From Raphanus sativus (lineage: Eukaryota > Streptophyta > Magnoliopsida > Brassicales > Brassicaceae), in assembly GCF_000801105.2 (NCBI RefSeq), contig NC_079516.1, forward strand, positions 1,116,001 to 1,180,000: a stretch of DNA of 64,000 nucleotides, given 5' to 3'. Position numbers and translations under genes: made by a program. Below are positions 25,801 to 38,242 of this stretch, piece after piece. The notes under the pieces were generated by a model. It searched no databases. It worked only from the letters and a program-made list of their open reading frames with translations, and was not told where the DNA came from. The number at the start of each line of letters is the position of its first letter. The first letter of the stretch is position 1.

Positions 25801-26320
25801 TTTACATAAGTTTAGATAAGAACAAGTTTACATATGTAATGATGTGCAGGATATCAAGAAACTCTTCCCAGAGCACTACAACCCGTTCTACGCTGGATTT
25901 GGAAACAGAGACACTGATGAGCTGAGTTACAGCAAACTCGGAATCCCCAAGGGGAAGATATTCATAATCAATCCGAAGGTAATCAAATTTTTCTTGATAT
26001 CTAACCAGCATGGGATTGTTTGTTGGAATCTACTGAGAGACTCTTGTGTTTAAAAAAAATTGATCAGGGAGAGGTAGCCACAGGACATCGAGTGGATGTC
26101 AAGAAGTCTTACACATCACTTCATACACTTGTCAACGACATGTTCCCTCCAACTTCGCTTGTTGAGCAGGTAACTAATGCTAGAAACTTTTTAATCAGCA
26201 AAATGTTATGTATAGATTTCATTAATGGTTTTAACTTCGTTAAGTGTTTTGCTTACACATCCACAGGAAGATTATAACCCATGGAACTTCTGGAAGCTAC
26301 CAATAGCAGAGATCAATTAG
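22847..26320 (+). CDS. PAH1: Phosphatidate phosphohydrolase (lipin family)
   Basis: Ten exons: 22847-24152, 24223-24818, 24904-24977, 25074-25158, 25256-25342, 25539-25611, 25713-25756, 25850-25978, 26068-26169 and 26267-26320, giving 849 residues. The enzyme removes phosphate from phosphatidic acid to make diacylglycerol, and in Arabidopsis it controls the switch between membrane phospholipid and galactolipid synthesis. The N-LIP domain fills residues 1 to about 107 ([20 protein letters not shown]...). An acidic, poorly conserved middle follows, then the C-terminal LNS2/HAD catalytic domain with DVDGT at residues 652-656, the Mg-dependent DxDxT site. The middle region is shorter than my recollection of the Arabidopsis protein (about 904 residues), mostly from loss of repeats. 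The ATG at 22847 is the first in frame and opens directly on N-LIP. All junctions are GT-AG. Confidence 0.95.
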
Positions 26321-28084
26321 AAATGAGCTGCTGATGGGTCTAACATGGCAGCTCCAGAAAGTCAAATGATTGGACTTCTGGACCGTGTCCGAAATTTGTT
26401 ATGTCTCATGTAGGAGTTGACAAAATAGGGAAAGAATAATATATAAGCTGTGACAATGTTATGTATACGTTCTTATATTTTTAATAATTTTCTGTTTTAG
26501 ATACGCAAAGTAGATTTAGACGATAATCTTTGCATTTTGTAAGTATAAGTTAACAATTGTTGTAGAATACTACTCAATATTACAACTAAATGGTCTAAAT
26601 CTGAAGATGGAAACACCAAAATGAATATATCTTTATTTTTTGTCAGCTGCCTATCTAGGAATATATCTTATATAAAACGGTAAAATTGTGATGTGTAGAA
26701 AACAATAAACATAAAAAGGAAAATTATGTCAAAACAAATGTGTGACATAAAAATTTATGTAATAACGTAAAAAGAAAAAAATATATCTGCATCAGAAGTT
26801 CATTAAGAATTTCATATACTCAAATAAAGGTCTTTTCTCATTTCAATTCAGCAATTAGAGTTTATTGTTTAAACTCACATTAACAAAACAAAAAAATATT
26901 GAAAATTAAAACAAAATAATAAATATGATAAGTTAGTAACCACAGTTTTACTTTCAATTGTATGATTCATTAATTGAAGTTCACTGGCAAATATGTAATC
27001 TTAGAAAGATAGTTATATTGTAAAATAAAGATGAGGATTTATAACGCTTAAACTGGATTATTATTGTAAACTCGAAAGCAAATTAGTATATAATCGGCTG
27101 GTCTTTGTAAAAAATATATAATTCCTAAATCTCTAGTTAAAAGTATGGTTATCATTTCTTTAATTTGTCATCAGATGTTTTTTAATCTTTGTGAAATTGA
27201 GAATTTCTATTTTTAATAAATTTACATAGATAACTAAGAATTTCTATTTTGAAATTCTATTATTACCAATTTTAAAGTGTGAATCTTTGTCTTTTTGAAC
27301 AAAACTAGTGCAGCTCCCATAACCGCCTAGATGTAGAAAGGGAAATCGTCGCCGGGTAGGTCAGTGATGCTTGGCACAAATTGATGTTGGTAAGCCATTT
27401 TTTCTTAATTTAATATTAGAAAGATAGTTAGATAGTAAAATAAAGATAAAGAAATTACCAAAACCACCACCACCTTAAGCCGGAACCACAACTACTTTAA
27501 AATCACAAAGTAGGTTTTTGATGAAGAAGAAAAACATATCAACTATGTTTAAGGGTGTCATCAAATTAAGTTTAAATCTATTTTAAAAAACATTGTTTAA
27601 AATTATTTTAACAGTGTTGTTTTCTTAAATAAAGTTTAATTGTTGACTAATTATTTTCTTAAATGGCTAAAATGTTATGGCTGTTTAATCTTTGTTTTAA
27701 ACTGGGAGTTAAAACAGTTAATATTTAAAATGTTAAGAGTTTTAATGGCTCTAAATTTAGTTGAGGATTTTTTTGTTTGAATTTGTAAGTTCGAAGTTTT
27801 TATGGCCGCTTTATCTTTGTATTAATCCAAATCATTACCAATATATTAGTATTACTTATTTTTGGATAAATTTGTTATGATGATTCTCGATGACCAGTTA
27901 CATTTATCTGCAGATTAATCCAAATCACAATCTGCAGATATAAATCAAGAATTGAGTTGAAAAAAAAAATCAAGAATTGAAGAATCAAGAATCATAAAAC
28001 AAGAATCAAGAATCAAACTGGACAACTAATAGAGTGTGTAATAATCAACTTCGTTATTTTACCTATGCTCTTTTCTTTCGTGTA
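26321..28084. other. Intergenic AT-rich stretch
   Basis: PAH1 3' UTR, then AT-rich sequence. An imperfect run of the unit AAGAATCAAGAATC lies at about 27960-28016. No gene can be supported. Confidence 0.45.
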
Positions 28085-29181
28085 GCGATATGCAAATACG
28101 GTGTTAGAACATTTCCAATCTTTCCTTATATTTACCTCTATAATAGCATTTAAAATTAAATTCACTCAATTCCTACTCTATTTCTTCCTTTAAAATAGAG
28201 ATTGCTATTTTTACCTCTATAAATAGAGGAAGAAATAGCAATTCTCTATTTTTTACACTATAAATAGATATTGCTATTATAAAAAAAATACATTGGAGTA
28301 AATTTCACCTCTATTATAGAGTTTTTATATTTTAGAAGAAAAAATAGAGAAATATATTGGAGATGGTCTTACCGAATTTATTAGGAAGCATGACGATAGC
28401 CGGATCAGCTCTAAGGAGTAATCTCACGACTTGGGAGCTAACTCCTTTCACAGCCATATGTAAAGACGTTTGACTTTAATTGTCTGTTCGTCTATCTAAC
28501 TGTAGACCTTTATCAAGCAACGTTCTTATGATATCTACATGACCTTGACGTGCTGCAAGGTGAAGCGCGTTTTGAAATCTCAAGCAAGCTTGAGTCTAGC
28601 TATAGAAAGTAATTCATTAACTACTTCTGAATGCTCTTGCAGCTGAAACAAGTGGTGCTTTACTCAGTTTAGGTTCATGGTCCAGAACTGGTCAATAGCT
28701 GCGATAAAATTAGATCGTGGTTAGTATTGGGCTTATAGAGATTAGTCGGCTATGTGTTTTAATCTCTAAAGATTGGATGTAAGAATAAAAGAATTACCTA
28801 ACGACTTGCTTGAATTAGACACCATTAAAGCCTTACCCGAATTGGATTGAACCAGTGACTTCCTAGCGGTTGGAGTTGGTGACAGGTCCGCCATAGTTCT
28901 CCCTGCTGGACTCACTGGATCTGTCGCCAGACCCTTTTCCATATACGGTTTCAGTTCCTTCTCTGCGAGAATGAGATTTGATTACATCTTGTTTGTTTGT
29001 TTGTTTATCACGCAAATGACAAATCCATGATATTTAAGACCTAACCCTAATTGCAAAAACAGAGGAAAATCCAAGAGATGTAGCTAATCTCTTCACAAGT
29101 TTCTAATTCTAAAATGAAGGACGATTGTTCCTATACTATCAATCGTTTTACCTTCTTCGATTCTGGATCCTATTTTCATGG
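28085..29181 (-). pseudogene. Decayed ankyrin-repeat gene interrupted by a MITE
   Basis: Pieces of an ankyrin-repeat protein can be read on the minus strand. A short start exon lies near 29160-29181, a linker exon near 28790-28965, and two repeats at 28380-28575 (NALHLAARQGHVDIIRTLL, then SLHMAVKGVSSQVVRLLLRAD). An in-frame TAA lies between the two repeats. The frame then meets the MITE at 28107-28368 and continues weakly on the other side (NTVFAYR...). It matches in order and wording a plant membrane-type ankyrin protein expected between PAH1 and EXO70H. Several breaks make it non-functional. Confidence 0.75.
28107..28368. mobile_element. PIF/Harbinger-like (Tourist) MITE
   Basis: 262 bases with terminal inverted repeats GAACATTTCCAAT and (inverted) GACCATCTCCAAT, flanked by TTA on both sides, the target preference of PIF/Harbinger. 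The interior contains CTCTATAAATAGAG palindromes. The same family appears at 51364-51891. Confidence 0.78.
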
Positions 29182-29703
29182 ACAAAAGCTGATGGATTTT
29201 AAAGCTGCATCATATTATTGTAGGTTGATAGATAGACCACAGATTCTGGTCTTGCCATTTCAGAAGAAACGATACTCTTAAAGGCCCCCGTTGTTGTTGG
29301 CCACCGGTACCTTGACTATCACGGAAAGGTTTTGAGATCCGATTATGGTTATTGGTACAAGAAACAGAGAGCTTCCCTTTTTGGGTATATTTGTTGTCTT
29401 TCTTCTTCTTCGTCTTCGGTTATGGATATTTGCCACGTTAGCATATTACACACAAAAAGGCATAGCGTATTGTATATGCTGTAGGCCAAATATGCTGCAG
29501 CACAGTAATTTGTCAACAATTTGTAATTGGTTTATTGTTTCCAGCCGGTTTGGAACATTTTATCATACATTATCTCAATCCTTACATCAATGGGCATTGC
29601 AGACAAACAAACAAAAAAGGACATTACAACAAGATCTTGTCCTGCTGTTTCAGACAACAGTACCTACTAGTATACAGTGTTTGTTTTTGTTTTTGTTTTT
29701 ACT
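29182..29703. other. Spacer downstream of EXO70H
   Basis: The minus-strand EXO70H 3' side and the upstream side of the ankyrin pseudogene. Open frames here lack family signatures, and no gene is supported. Confidence 0.4.
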
Positions 29704-31602
29704 TTAGGGTGTGGATTGCCGTGACAGACAAGACAAAGGAGAAGACACATATGAAGAACTCCCCGACGCACCCTCTCCCGAGAACAAATCAGACAAATGG
29801 TTCTCAACATCTTCAGGGGTAAATCGGACAACCGAGCTAAAGTCTCTCACACCATCACCAGCTCCCGCCACGACAACAGACCTCCTCGTGTTGTAAAACT
29901 CCCGGTAAATAGGCACAAGCTTTCTCGCAATCGACAGTTTTATCTCCTCTCGAAGCTCTAGATCCGGTACGACGCACGCACTCTGCTTACCGTACGCCCT
30001 CTCGAAGCTCTCGCTGAATTTTTCAAACCTCTCCTTAACTTCCTCCACCGACATCTCGGCGGCACGATTCTCGGGTAGGGTCGCCAGCACTGGACCCCAC
30101 GCGAGCCTCTTATAGCTGTCGGAGAACTGCTTAATCTTACCAACGTGTTTCCTGACCCAGTCCTCGCCGAGCAGATGCCTTAGGTTCGAAGAGCAACGAA
30201 CACGTGAGACCACGTGCTGGAGGTTGTTGGTGAGGAAGAGATACTGCACGGAGCAGTCTCTGTAGTGGTTTGCTTTCCGGTCGATTTTGCAGAGGAGGAC
30301 GAGGATGAGCCACGCGAATCGTATGGCCAGCTCCGACGACGGGGAGTCGTCGGAGTCTGAAACGCTGAAGTAAGACTCCGGAAGGAGCGTCCTATCCGGG
30401 GGAGGAGATCCGGCGAGGATGTCGACCAGGACGTTGCTGTAGTCCGCCAGGAGAGAGATGTGGTTCACGGCGGAGATCGTGAGTGGATGCACTCCTCCGC
30501 CGGAAACCGCCGTCTTGGAAGAGTCTCTATGGATTCTTGAGTCGAACTCCTTAAGCTGCGATCGAATCGATTCGCTGAGTGAGACGAGAGACTTGAGCGC
30601 TTGAGAGCGCACCACCGAGGTAGACTCAAAGGAGAATATAGATTCAATAGCTCGCCAGTTTCCAGCGATGGAGCTGTACATGTCGAGCAGCCGGAAAGTT
30701 TTCTCCAGTGGAGTGCTCTTCTTCTTGCTGAATTTCCCGGAGACGATCTCCGGGAAACCGAACAGAAGAACTGCTCCTTCCCGCGAGATCGCGCTGAAGC
30801 AAGACTCTCTGATCGAGTCAGAGGATTCGAAGACGTGGTCGCAGAGTATCTTCTCCCCTTTGAAGAGAGTCTCCATAGAGACTTTCACCGCCTCTAGCCA
30901 GCTTCTGATCTTTATCTCCACCTCCTCCCACGACATCTTCTTCGCCTTCGCGGGACTAATCTTCTCCACTTCCAGACGGTACACCCCTTCGTCGATGATG
31001 GACTTCCTGATGGTTTTGTATATGGTGATGCACTCCTTCGCGTAGCCGGAAGCGATCATGCACTCAGCGATGGATCTTAACTCGGTCATGACGTTGCTAG
31101 CAGCCTCTTCGACTTCGATGATGGAATCACCGACGGTGTTTGAATCGTCGTCTTCGGGGAAATCGGAGTAGCTAGATCTTGCTGAGGTGAGTGAAGAGCG
31201 AGCAGAGACTGATTCAGGATCAAGATAAGCACGGTTCATAGACAAGATCTGGTAGAACTCCTTCTGAAGCCTCTTCATCGCGATCTCCATGAGTCTATGA
31301 GCTCTTATGAGCCTCTCGGAGTTCGGATCTTCGTTAACCAGCAGATCCATCGTCTTCTGTAGATCGTTTACTTTATTGATGAACAACATGGCTTCTGCCT
31401 TGTCCTCGTAGAACAGGGAGGTGACCTTGGCGAAAGTGGAGGTCTCCGTGTTCCATCTCTCGATTATGTCGGCAGCTGACTCGATGATTCCGTACGCAGC
31501 CGCCGATTCAAGACTCTGACGTGGAGTTAACGTCAGAGGAGGTTGAAGATTCGACGGCGTTTTGGCCACGCAGCAGAGGCTTCTCATCGCTTTTCTAGGC
31601 AT
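29704..31602 (-). CDS. EXO70H: Exocyst subunit EXO70, H subclade
   Basis: A single exon; intronless structure is typical of the plant EXO70 expansion. The start is the ATG at 31602 (MPRKAMRSLCC), because the two codons above it in the open frame are not ATG. The 632 residues contain an N-terminal coiled region (to about 200), a linker rich in Ser and acidic residues (SARSSLTSARSSYSDFPEDDD), and the Exo70 C-terminal helical rods (to about 600), with the ending region LREEIKLSIARKLVPIYREFY. EXO70 tethers secretory vesicles at the plasma membrane. H-subclade members act in specialised secretion such as trichome wall thickening and defence. A. thaliana carries two adjacent genes here (EXO70H3 and H4, recalled); only one is present in this window. 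Confidence 0.92.
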   Translation of the reverse strand: MPRKAMRSLCCVAKTPSNLQPPLTLTPRQSLESAAAYGIIESAADIIERWNTETSTFAKVTSLFYEDKAEAMLFINKVNDLQKTMDLLVNEDPNSERLIRAHRLMEIAMKRLQKEFYQILSMNRAYLDPESVSARSSLTSARSSYSDFPEDDDSNTVGDSIIEVEEAASNVMTELRSIAECMIASGYAKECITIYKTIRKSIIDEGVYRLEVEKISPAKAKKMSWEEVEIKIRSWLEAVKVSMETLFKGEKILCDHVFESSDSIRESCFSAISREGAVLLFGFPEIVSGKFSKKKSTPLEKTFRLLDMYSSIAGNWRAIESIFSFESTSVVRSQALKSLVSLSESIRSQLKEFDSRIHRDSSKTAVSGGGVHPLTISAVNHISLLADYSNVLVDILAGSPPPDRTLLPESYFSVSDSDDSPSSELAIRFAWLILVLLCKIDRKANHYRDCSVQYLFLTNNLQHVVSRVRCSSNLRHLLGEDWVRKHVGKIKQFSDSYKRLAWGPVLATLPENRAAEMSVEEVKERFEKFSESFERAYGKQSACVVPDLELREEIKLSIARKLVPIYREFYNTRRSVVVAGAGDGVRDFSSVVRFTPEDVENHLSDLFSGEGASGSSSYVSSPLSCLSRQSTP

Positions 31603-33660
31603 AATCAAGTCTTCTTCGTCGTTGAGAGGAATATTCAGAGAGACTTATAATATTTGAGGGAAAATTCTCTAATTTGAAACGGTGCAAGTGGTGAAATAGT
31701 TATGAGGGGGAGAAGATAATGTCGTTGAAGGGGTATTTATAGAGACCACAACGACGTTGGAACGACGTTGTTGGAACTTGTGGAGAGGAAGAGAGAGTTG
31801 TTATTGACTTTTTTCGTTTATTTTTTTGTTTTTGCCGGTTTGTTTTACTCTGTGCATACACGTGTAGTGGCCTTTGCATGGTTTTATGGATCTTCCCCAC
31901 AAAAATGTCGTGAAGTTCTTGAAATCATGGATTCATGATAGTAATATTATTATGAGTTGACCAGAAGTGTAGTTTAGCTCGATATCTTGATTCGAATGTG
32001 TTAACTTTCAAGGATTTATGTAGGTGTTATCATAGTCTAGCTTTGGTTATGCTATATAGTTTACTATGCATTTATAAAAAGAAAGTCTAGTTACTCCCAA
32101 AAAAGTGTGTAAAACGAAAAAGTTACTCCCAGAAACTAGGATGTTGTCGTTTAGTTTTCTGCATGCGTTTTAAGGCATTGCATGTGAGTTGAATTTTTGA
32201 GAAACTGTAATAATTATGTATTTCTTTATGTAATAGATATGTATTTCTTTATTTGATGTATAATGTATGACTTAACCCCGATCATGACCCATGAGCTAAC
32301 CGTCAATTACAACCTTGAATATACTTTGCTTGTTGATGGTCCTAAGAGGATAAGAAGATCTATTTCCCACAAAAAATCATATTCTTAAATTGGAAAGTAA
32401 AATGATTTAAGCAAAACAAAAAAGTCAATGCACCGCGTCGCTCATGTCAAAAATTGCTGATGTTGACACAATTTATAACAAACTCATAGTAAAAAGTAAA
32501 AACTGATGATTTTCATTTCTTTTTTTTTGTATAAGAAAATACGATTTCAATTCTTTGCCGAGAAATAAGGATTGTAAATAATTCTCCCCAACGAGAATTG
32601 GACTGGAGTAATAAACTAACAACTCGTTGGTATCATTTTCATTTCTTACAGAAATGTAAGAATTTTAAACCTTCTATCATTAATCTTCCCTAATGTTCAG
32701 AGTAACTTTCTAGTAATTTGATTAAAACATGATAGTCCATGTTAGAAATTGACTGATCGTTTTTTTTTTGTTTCAATGAGCTTTAAAACAAACATTCAAT
32801 TACACATGCCTATACCTATCAGATAGTGGCGAATGTACAGATGGATTATGGGGTCATATGACCCCACAAATTAATATTTACATTATTTTCAGTATATTTT
32901 ATAAAACTTGGTCACATATTTGGTTAAGATTAGTGTTTCACTCAAATAGTTTTGTATTTAAACTTCTAACTGCACCAATTATTGTAATATGATTTCATAT
33001 ATTATAGTATTATATAATATGTATAAATTTGCTTATTGTAAGCCTATAAAAAAAGTTTTAGCTTGGTCGGGCATTGATCACAAATAATTTTTCTACTACA
33101 TGTGCAATTGTCAAATATACGTAAGCTTATTAAGATGAAGAATTAAAATCCTCGATGATATATATGTATAAAGTAAAATTAAATATTGTTTCAACCACGT
33201 TTTAATTACTATGTTATGTATAGATTTTTCTTATGCCAAAAGTTTGTTATAGATAGCTTATGCGTTGAATACGATAAGCCTATATGCAGATTCATATTCG
33301 ACGATTGAAAATGATTTAAAACTTGTGGCTGTTGTCTTTTCATCAACATTAGGTTATAAAAATATCTGTTCAACGACGTGTTGATTTGTTATACATAATT
33401 TTTTGTATGTGAACAATTTGCTGTAGATAGTTTACCGTTTATGCATTGAATAGGATAAGCATATATGCAGATTCATTTTAAAGTTCTGGTTATTTTATAT
33501 TTATCAAAGGTCAAATTCAACTTTAAATTCTCAGAAGGCGTGACGATATCAAATGTCCCGGGATGTATATTTGTTGACATAAATTGTTTCCTCGAGACTT
33601 GTATTATTGTAATATAAGTCGTCAAATTTGAAACAAACCAAATATAGCATGATTAATGGA
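31603..33660. other. EXO70H promoter and AT-rich intergenic region
   Basis: No gene is supported. A perfect 16-base palindrome GGGGTCATATGACCCC lies at 32850-32865 inside what looks like an old transposon end. Nothing else bounded is seen. Confidence 0.4.
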
Positions 33661-33912
33661 AGTTCTCGAGGTTTTTAGCGGAATATTAAGATATCGTTTC
33701 TTAATTTTATCCTTTTTTTGAGTAACTCTCTTAATTTTATCCTAAAAACTAAAAACCGACCCTTAAATATATGTTATTAATGGAATGTAAAAAACCGTAT
33801 CTTAATTTTTAATTAAAAATTAAGAACCGGTTCTTAAATTTTTTCTTAATTTTTTTTAGTTAAAAGTTAAGAGACGATTTCTTATATTCCGCTAAGAACT
33901 CTACCCTAAGAA
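33661..33912. mobile_element. MITE with about 40-bp inverted ends
   Basis: The left end (GTTTTTAGCGGAATATTAAG) and the inverted right end (GTTCTTAGCGGAATATAAGA) match over about 40 bases. The interior is made of TTCTTAATTTT-type units. The exact boundaries and the target duplication are not clear, so the superfamily is left open. Confidence 0.55.
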
Positions 33913-33941
33913 TCCCATTAGTCATGTTTTTACTTCTTCCG

Positions 33942-34187
33942 TTTCAAAAAAAAAATGTATGTTCTAGATTTTCACGTTTCTTAAAAAAAATATGAAATGT
34001 TTTCACAATAAATACATTATTTTATATGTTTATCTATTTTCTATGATTTTTAACTAATCAAATTCAGTATACACAATTAATGTTTTTGAGATTTACAATT
34101 TGCTATTATTTTATACATTGAAAATATAAAATATGGATTTTTTAAAAACAAAATTTTGTTTTAAACCATGAATCATTCTGAAATAGA
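33942..34187. repeat. Degenerate Stowaway-like MITE
   Basis: The ends resemble the Stowaway terminus (CTTCTTCCGTTTCA on the left, inverted ATTCCATCTATTTCA on the right), about 245 bases apart, with TA on each side. They are strongly diverged, so this is an old copy. Confidence 0.4.
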
Positions 34188-35341
34188 TGGAATATTATAT
34201 TATATTTCACAAAATAGACCGGTGTTTATTGATTTTTGTGTACATATTTACATGTATCTAAAGAGAGAGATACATATATCATAGGAGTAAATATCTCACC
34301 TATCTTTTTTCAAAAAAAGAAAAAATATATATCAACTATCAACTTGTCCCAGGTTAAGTTTGTTATTTGTGTTTTAGATTATAGAGTTTCATGAATTGAA
34401 TTTAAACTATAGATATACCAAATTTCAAGCCACCATGACACTTTTGCCGTTATTAGTTAGTAATCTAGAAACCATCTACGTATTGCTAATTAAACGTTTG
34501 GTTCAACCAAAAACGCGTCGGATGAAAATTTATAGTGTGTTTTATGTCAAGAAATGTAAGAGAAAAAAACGAGGAACTTAAGTATATATAAATAATGTTC
34601 GTACAGATTGAATACAATTCATGTTTACATGGTTAGATGTAAACTCCCGAAATTGTCAGAGCTTAATTGGAAGATAAGCATTTAAACTATATTTGATCAA
34701 TACATCTAACCAAACGAAAATTGGAGAGAATCGGTACGCGGTTTAATTAATGTCATAATTAAACACCTCTAGTCTTGGAGCACATTCACATGCGTGCATG
34801 TTTTATTACTGACCTCATGTTTGTTTGGCTCAGTTATTCCATGATTAAGATTATTATGATTGTTGTTGCTTTCAAAACTTTTACATAATCTTCCAACATT
34901 TACACTGTAGTTCTTCGATGATATTGGTCCGTAGATGTAAACTTAGGACTTACTTACAGGCCGCGACTGACGACAAGTACTCCCATTTGAAAAAAGGGAC
35001 AAGGCCATAATTAGAAGAAAAAATAAAATGGAAATTTGATTTAGAAGTTAAGAAAAATTAGGCTTCAATAATAACATCATGCATCAGCTCAAAATATACA
35101 ATCAGTGACTTTTATATCCAGAAGATTCAAATACTTGAGACAAATATTTTTTCCGATTGTATTTTCTAGCTATAATATTATCTATGCCATACTCTGCTTC
35201 ATAATGAAACCAACAGGTAAATATATAGATTTATAACTTGGCCAATATACACTGTCATTTCATTCGAAAACACACACATATCGATTTAATACCGCCAAGA
35301 CATTGATTAATCTTTAATTGTACCAACTAATTCCACGTACA
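34188..35341. other. Intergenic AT-rich stretch
   Basis: AT-rich sequence without a supported gene. A 61-codon frame at 34396-34581 has no family signature. Confidence 0.4.
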
Positions 35342-36052
35342 TAGGGGTGTCAAAATGAGTTACAACTCATGAGTTAGCTCAGCTCAACTCATTTTTTCAT
35401 GAGTATGATCACTATATTTTAAGGCTTATTTAATAAATGAGTTTAATGATCGAGCTTAAAAAAGATCACGAATTATATGAACGATCGTTAATGAACATGA
35501 GCTGACTCATGAGCTCGTTCATTTCTTATGGAAAAAGATAATTTTTATATTTATCATATTTTTCTTAAAAACTAAAATGTAAAATATACATAAGTAATAT
35601 AGGAGTAAAACTTTTAAAAGTTATCTATACTTTTTCTGAAGAAAGAAAAGAGACTATCCTGTTTAGAAATTATCAAAATCTTCTATATAAACCCACGTTA
35701 ACCATATCATCTCTCTCACAAATTTCATTGATCTCAAATTTGATATACGTCTCCTCTCACTTTGCTTATCGTAACTCAGAACTCACGATAAGTTATTTAT
35801 GATTAATAGTTTTATTAAATTTTGAATAATACTATAGAAGTAATTTTATCGATGTTTAATTTAATATAGTTATAATTATTTTGTGTTAGATCACGAGTTA
35901 GCTCATTTAACTCATGATCTAGATGATCCGAGTACGAGTTTGCATATTGAAACTCATATAATAAATGAGCTGATCTGAGCTAACTCATAAAAGAGCCGAG
36001 CTTACTATGAGCTAAGCTGAGATGAGCGAGCTAGCTCATTTTGACACCCCTA
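35342..36052. mobile_element. hAT-type MITE with perfect 8-bp target duplication
   Basis: 711 bases bounded by terminal inverted repeats TAGGGGTGTCAAAATGAG (left) and the same sequence inverted (right). CACGTACA is duplicated exactly at 35334-35341 and 36053-36060. The interior is full of GAGCT/ACTCAT units that fold back. There is no transposase frame. End sequence and an 8-bp duplication identify a hAT element. Confidence 0.88.
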
Positions 36053-36623
36053 CACGTACAACATTCGTCAGATCTCATGATATTATATTCATATCGATGT
36101 AACATACCATTAAACATGATATCTACACAGATTTGTCGGTGTGTTTCACCATATAAGCACCACATTTTTTTCCAACTAACATTCTTCTATATTTGATGAC
36201 ATGTGAACCAAGTTAATGAAATATTATACTACATTGTTCCAAATAAAGTTGTATGCAACCCATTTAATTCATACCAAAATAGCCAAATCCTGCTCAAATC
36301 TCAAATTTGTCATTCAAGTAATACCAAATCACATTTTTCTGTACTAACAAAACAAGTAACATAATCTCCATCAACTTTTCTACGTTTACGAATCTTCCGA
36401 CAATCAACATGTCATCCATGCGTTAATTCTTATTTCTTGTTGTTTAGGTTTCTTTTGGGCTTAATTGAAACTATATTTAGTTTTGGTCTGTTTGTATTTA
36501 CGGGCTTAGAGGCTTCTTTAATGAAAAGAGAGTGTTGATAAACAAAAAACTGTTCGACACAAGAGCACAAGAAAAGAACAAGTCCATAAAAAACAAATCT
36601 GAAACAGAGTATGTAAGCTAGAA
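36053..36623. other. Spacer downstream of RPL35
   Basis: AT-rich spacer and the probable RPL35 3' UTR. Nothing else is seen. Confidence 0.4.
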
Positions 36624-37360
<737 letters not shown>

Positions 37361-37504
37361 CGTGAGCTTGAATCGTGTTCAACTGATGCGCCGCTGCTAC
37401 TTGTTGGCTCAGAAAATCAGAGAACCCTAGAAACGAAGAAATGGTATTTATATACGAAGCTTTCTTTTTAATCAAAGGGTGATGATAAACCACCCCTCGA
37501 GTCT

Positions 37505-37540
37505 CTTTAGTGGGCCTTATAAAACCCATTAATTATATGT
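37505..37540 (-). promoter_or_regulatory. RPL35 proximal promoter remnant (site II and TATA)
   Basis: The plus strand reads AGTGGGCCTTATAAAACCCA at about 37510-37529. This gives a TGGGCC site II motif and, on the minus strand, a TTTTATAAGG TATA-like box, 150-170 bases upstream of RPL35. Only this proximal part lies between the gene and the retroelement. Confidence 0.55.
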
Positions 37541-37587
37541 TGCCTCGTGTGACCAAAAATATATTTAATGGGTCTTAAGACTCTCTT

Positions 37588-37793
37588 TGTTGGGTTTGTG
37601 AAAGCCCATGTCCAACTCTATTTATCCGATTAGTACGATATTGTCCACTTTGGACCTTAATGGCAAGCTCTCATGGATTTACTTTTGGTTTCCATCCCAA
37701 AAGGCCTCGAACTAATTAGAGTTGGACTTCTCTTTATATATTAGACACTCTTTGTCTAATTCTCCAATGTGGGACTTAGTTTGATATTTCACA
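37588..37793 (-). repeat. Outer LTR, 3' copy
   Basis: 206 bases. On the minus strand it starts TGTGAAATATC and ends CCCAACA, the TG...CA form. It contains a TATATAAAG box. By eye it is base-for-base the same as 42389-42594. Confidence 0.93.
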
Positions 37794-37975
37794 TTCTCCC
37801 CCTCAAACTAAGGATCACATTCATCTCCCGTCCCGCAACTGATTTTCAGGATCGTCTTGACTTGATCTATGCCACACACACTTCTCATCATTCCTAACTC
37901 ATAGGATATACCCGTTCACCACTCGAAGGGTATTTAGGTCTTCATGCATATTTTTCGTCAACCGCTCTGATACCA

Positions 37976-38242
37976 AATATAGAATCACAAGCTATCAAGA
38001 ACTCAAACACACACTTAACAAGAAGTCCTTCTCTTATTATTCAATCAATCAAGCTTAAGTACAATATCAAAAGCTTCAATCACAAACTCGTATCATCAAA
38101 CATCATCACAACATTCTCTTATATAGAGATTTCTATTTTCCTAATCCTATTTGATATTACAAAAACCAAAACCTCAACATATTAGGATTAGGTCAAGATA
38201 CTTGTTCACTAAGCTTTCTTATTCTTTAAGCTTAAGTCAACA
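37976..38242 (-). repeat. Internal LTR-like block of the Copia component
   Basis: On the minus strand it begins TGTTGACTTAAGC directly after a GGGGGAGAA tract and ends directly before TGGTATCAGAGC, exactly where an LTR should lie. It holds a TATA box (CTCTATATAAGAG, near 38125). The polyprotein stop codon lies 34 bases inside it, as in several plant Copia families. The right end does not show the usual CA, so the last bases are uncertain. Confidence 0.65.

Noticed and set aside
27955..28020. CRISPR-like or functional short repeat array
   Set aside because: The AAGAATCAAGAATC run is an irregular microsatellite in a plant nuclear sequence.
32850..32865. Perfect 16-base palindrome GGGGTCATATGACCCC as a regulatory site
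   Set aside because: It lies in old transposon-like sequence far from any gene; more likely part of a degraded element.
34396..34581. 61-residue plus-strand frame
   Set aside because: AT-rich intergenic DNA with no recognisable domain.
37964..37975. Second tRNA-Met binding site as a chance match
   Set aside because: The chance reading was set aside because the 12-base match is exact and sits directly behind an LTR-like block that itself follows a purine tract.
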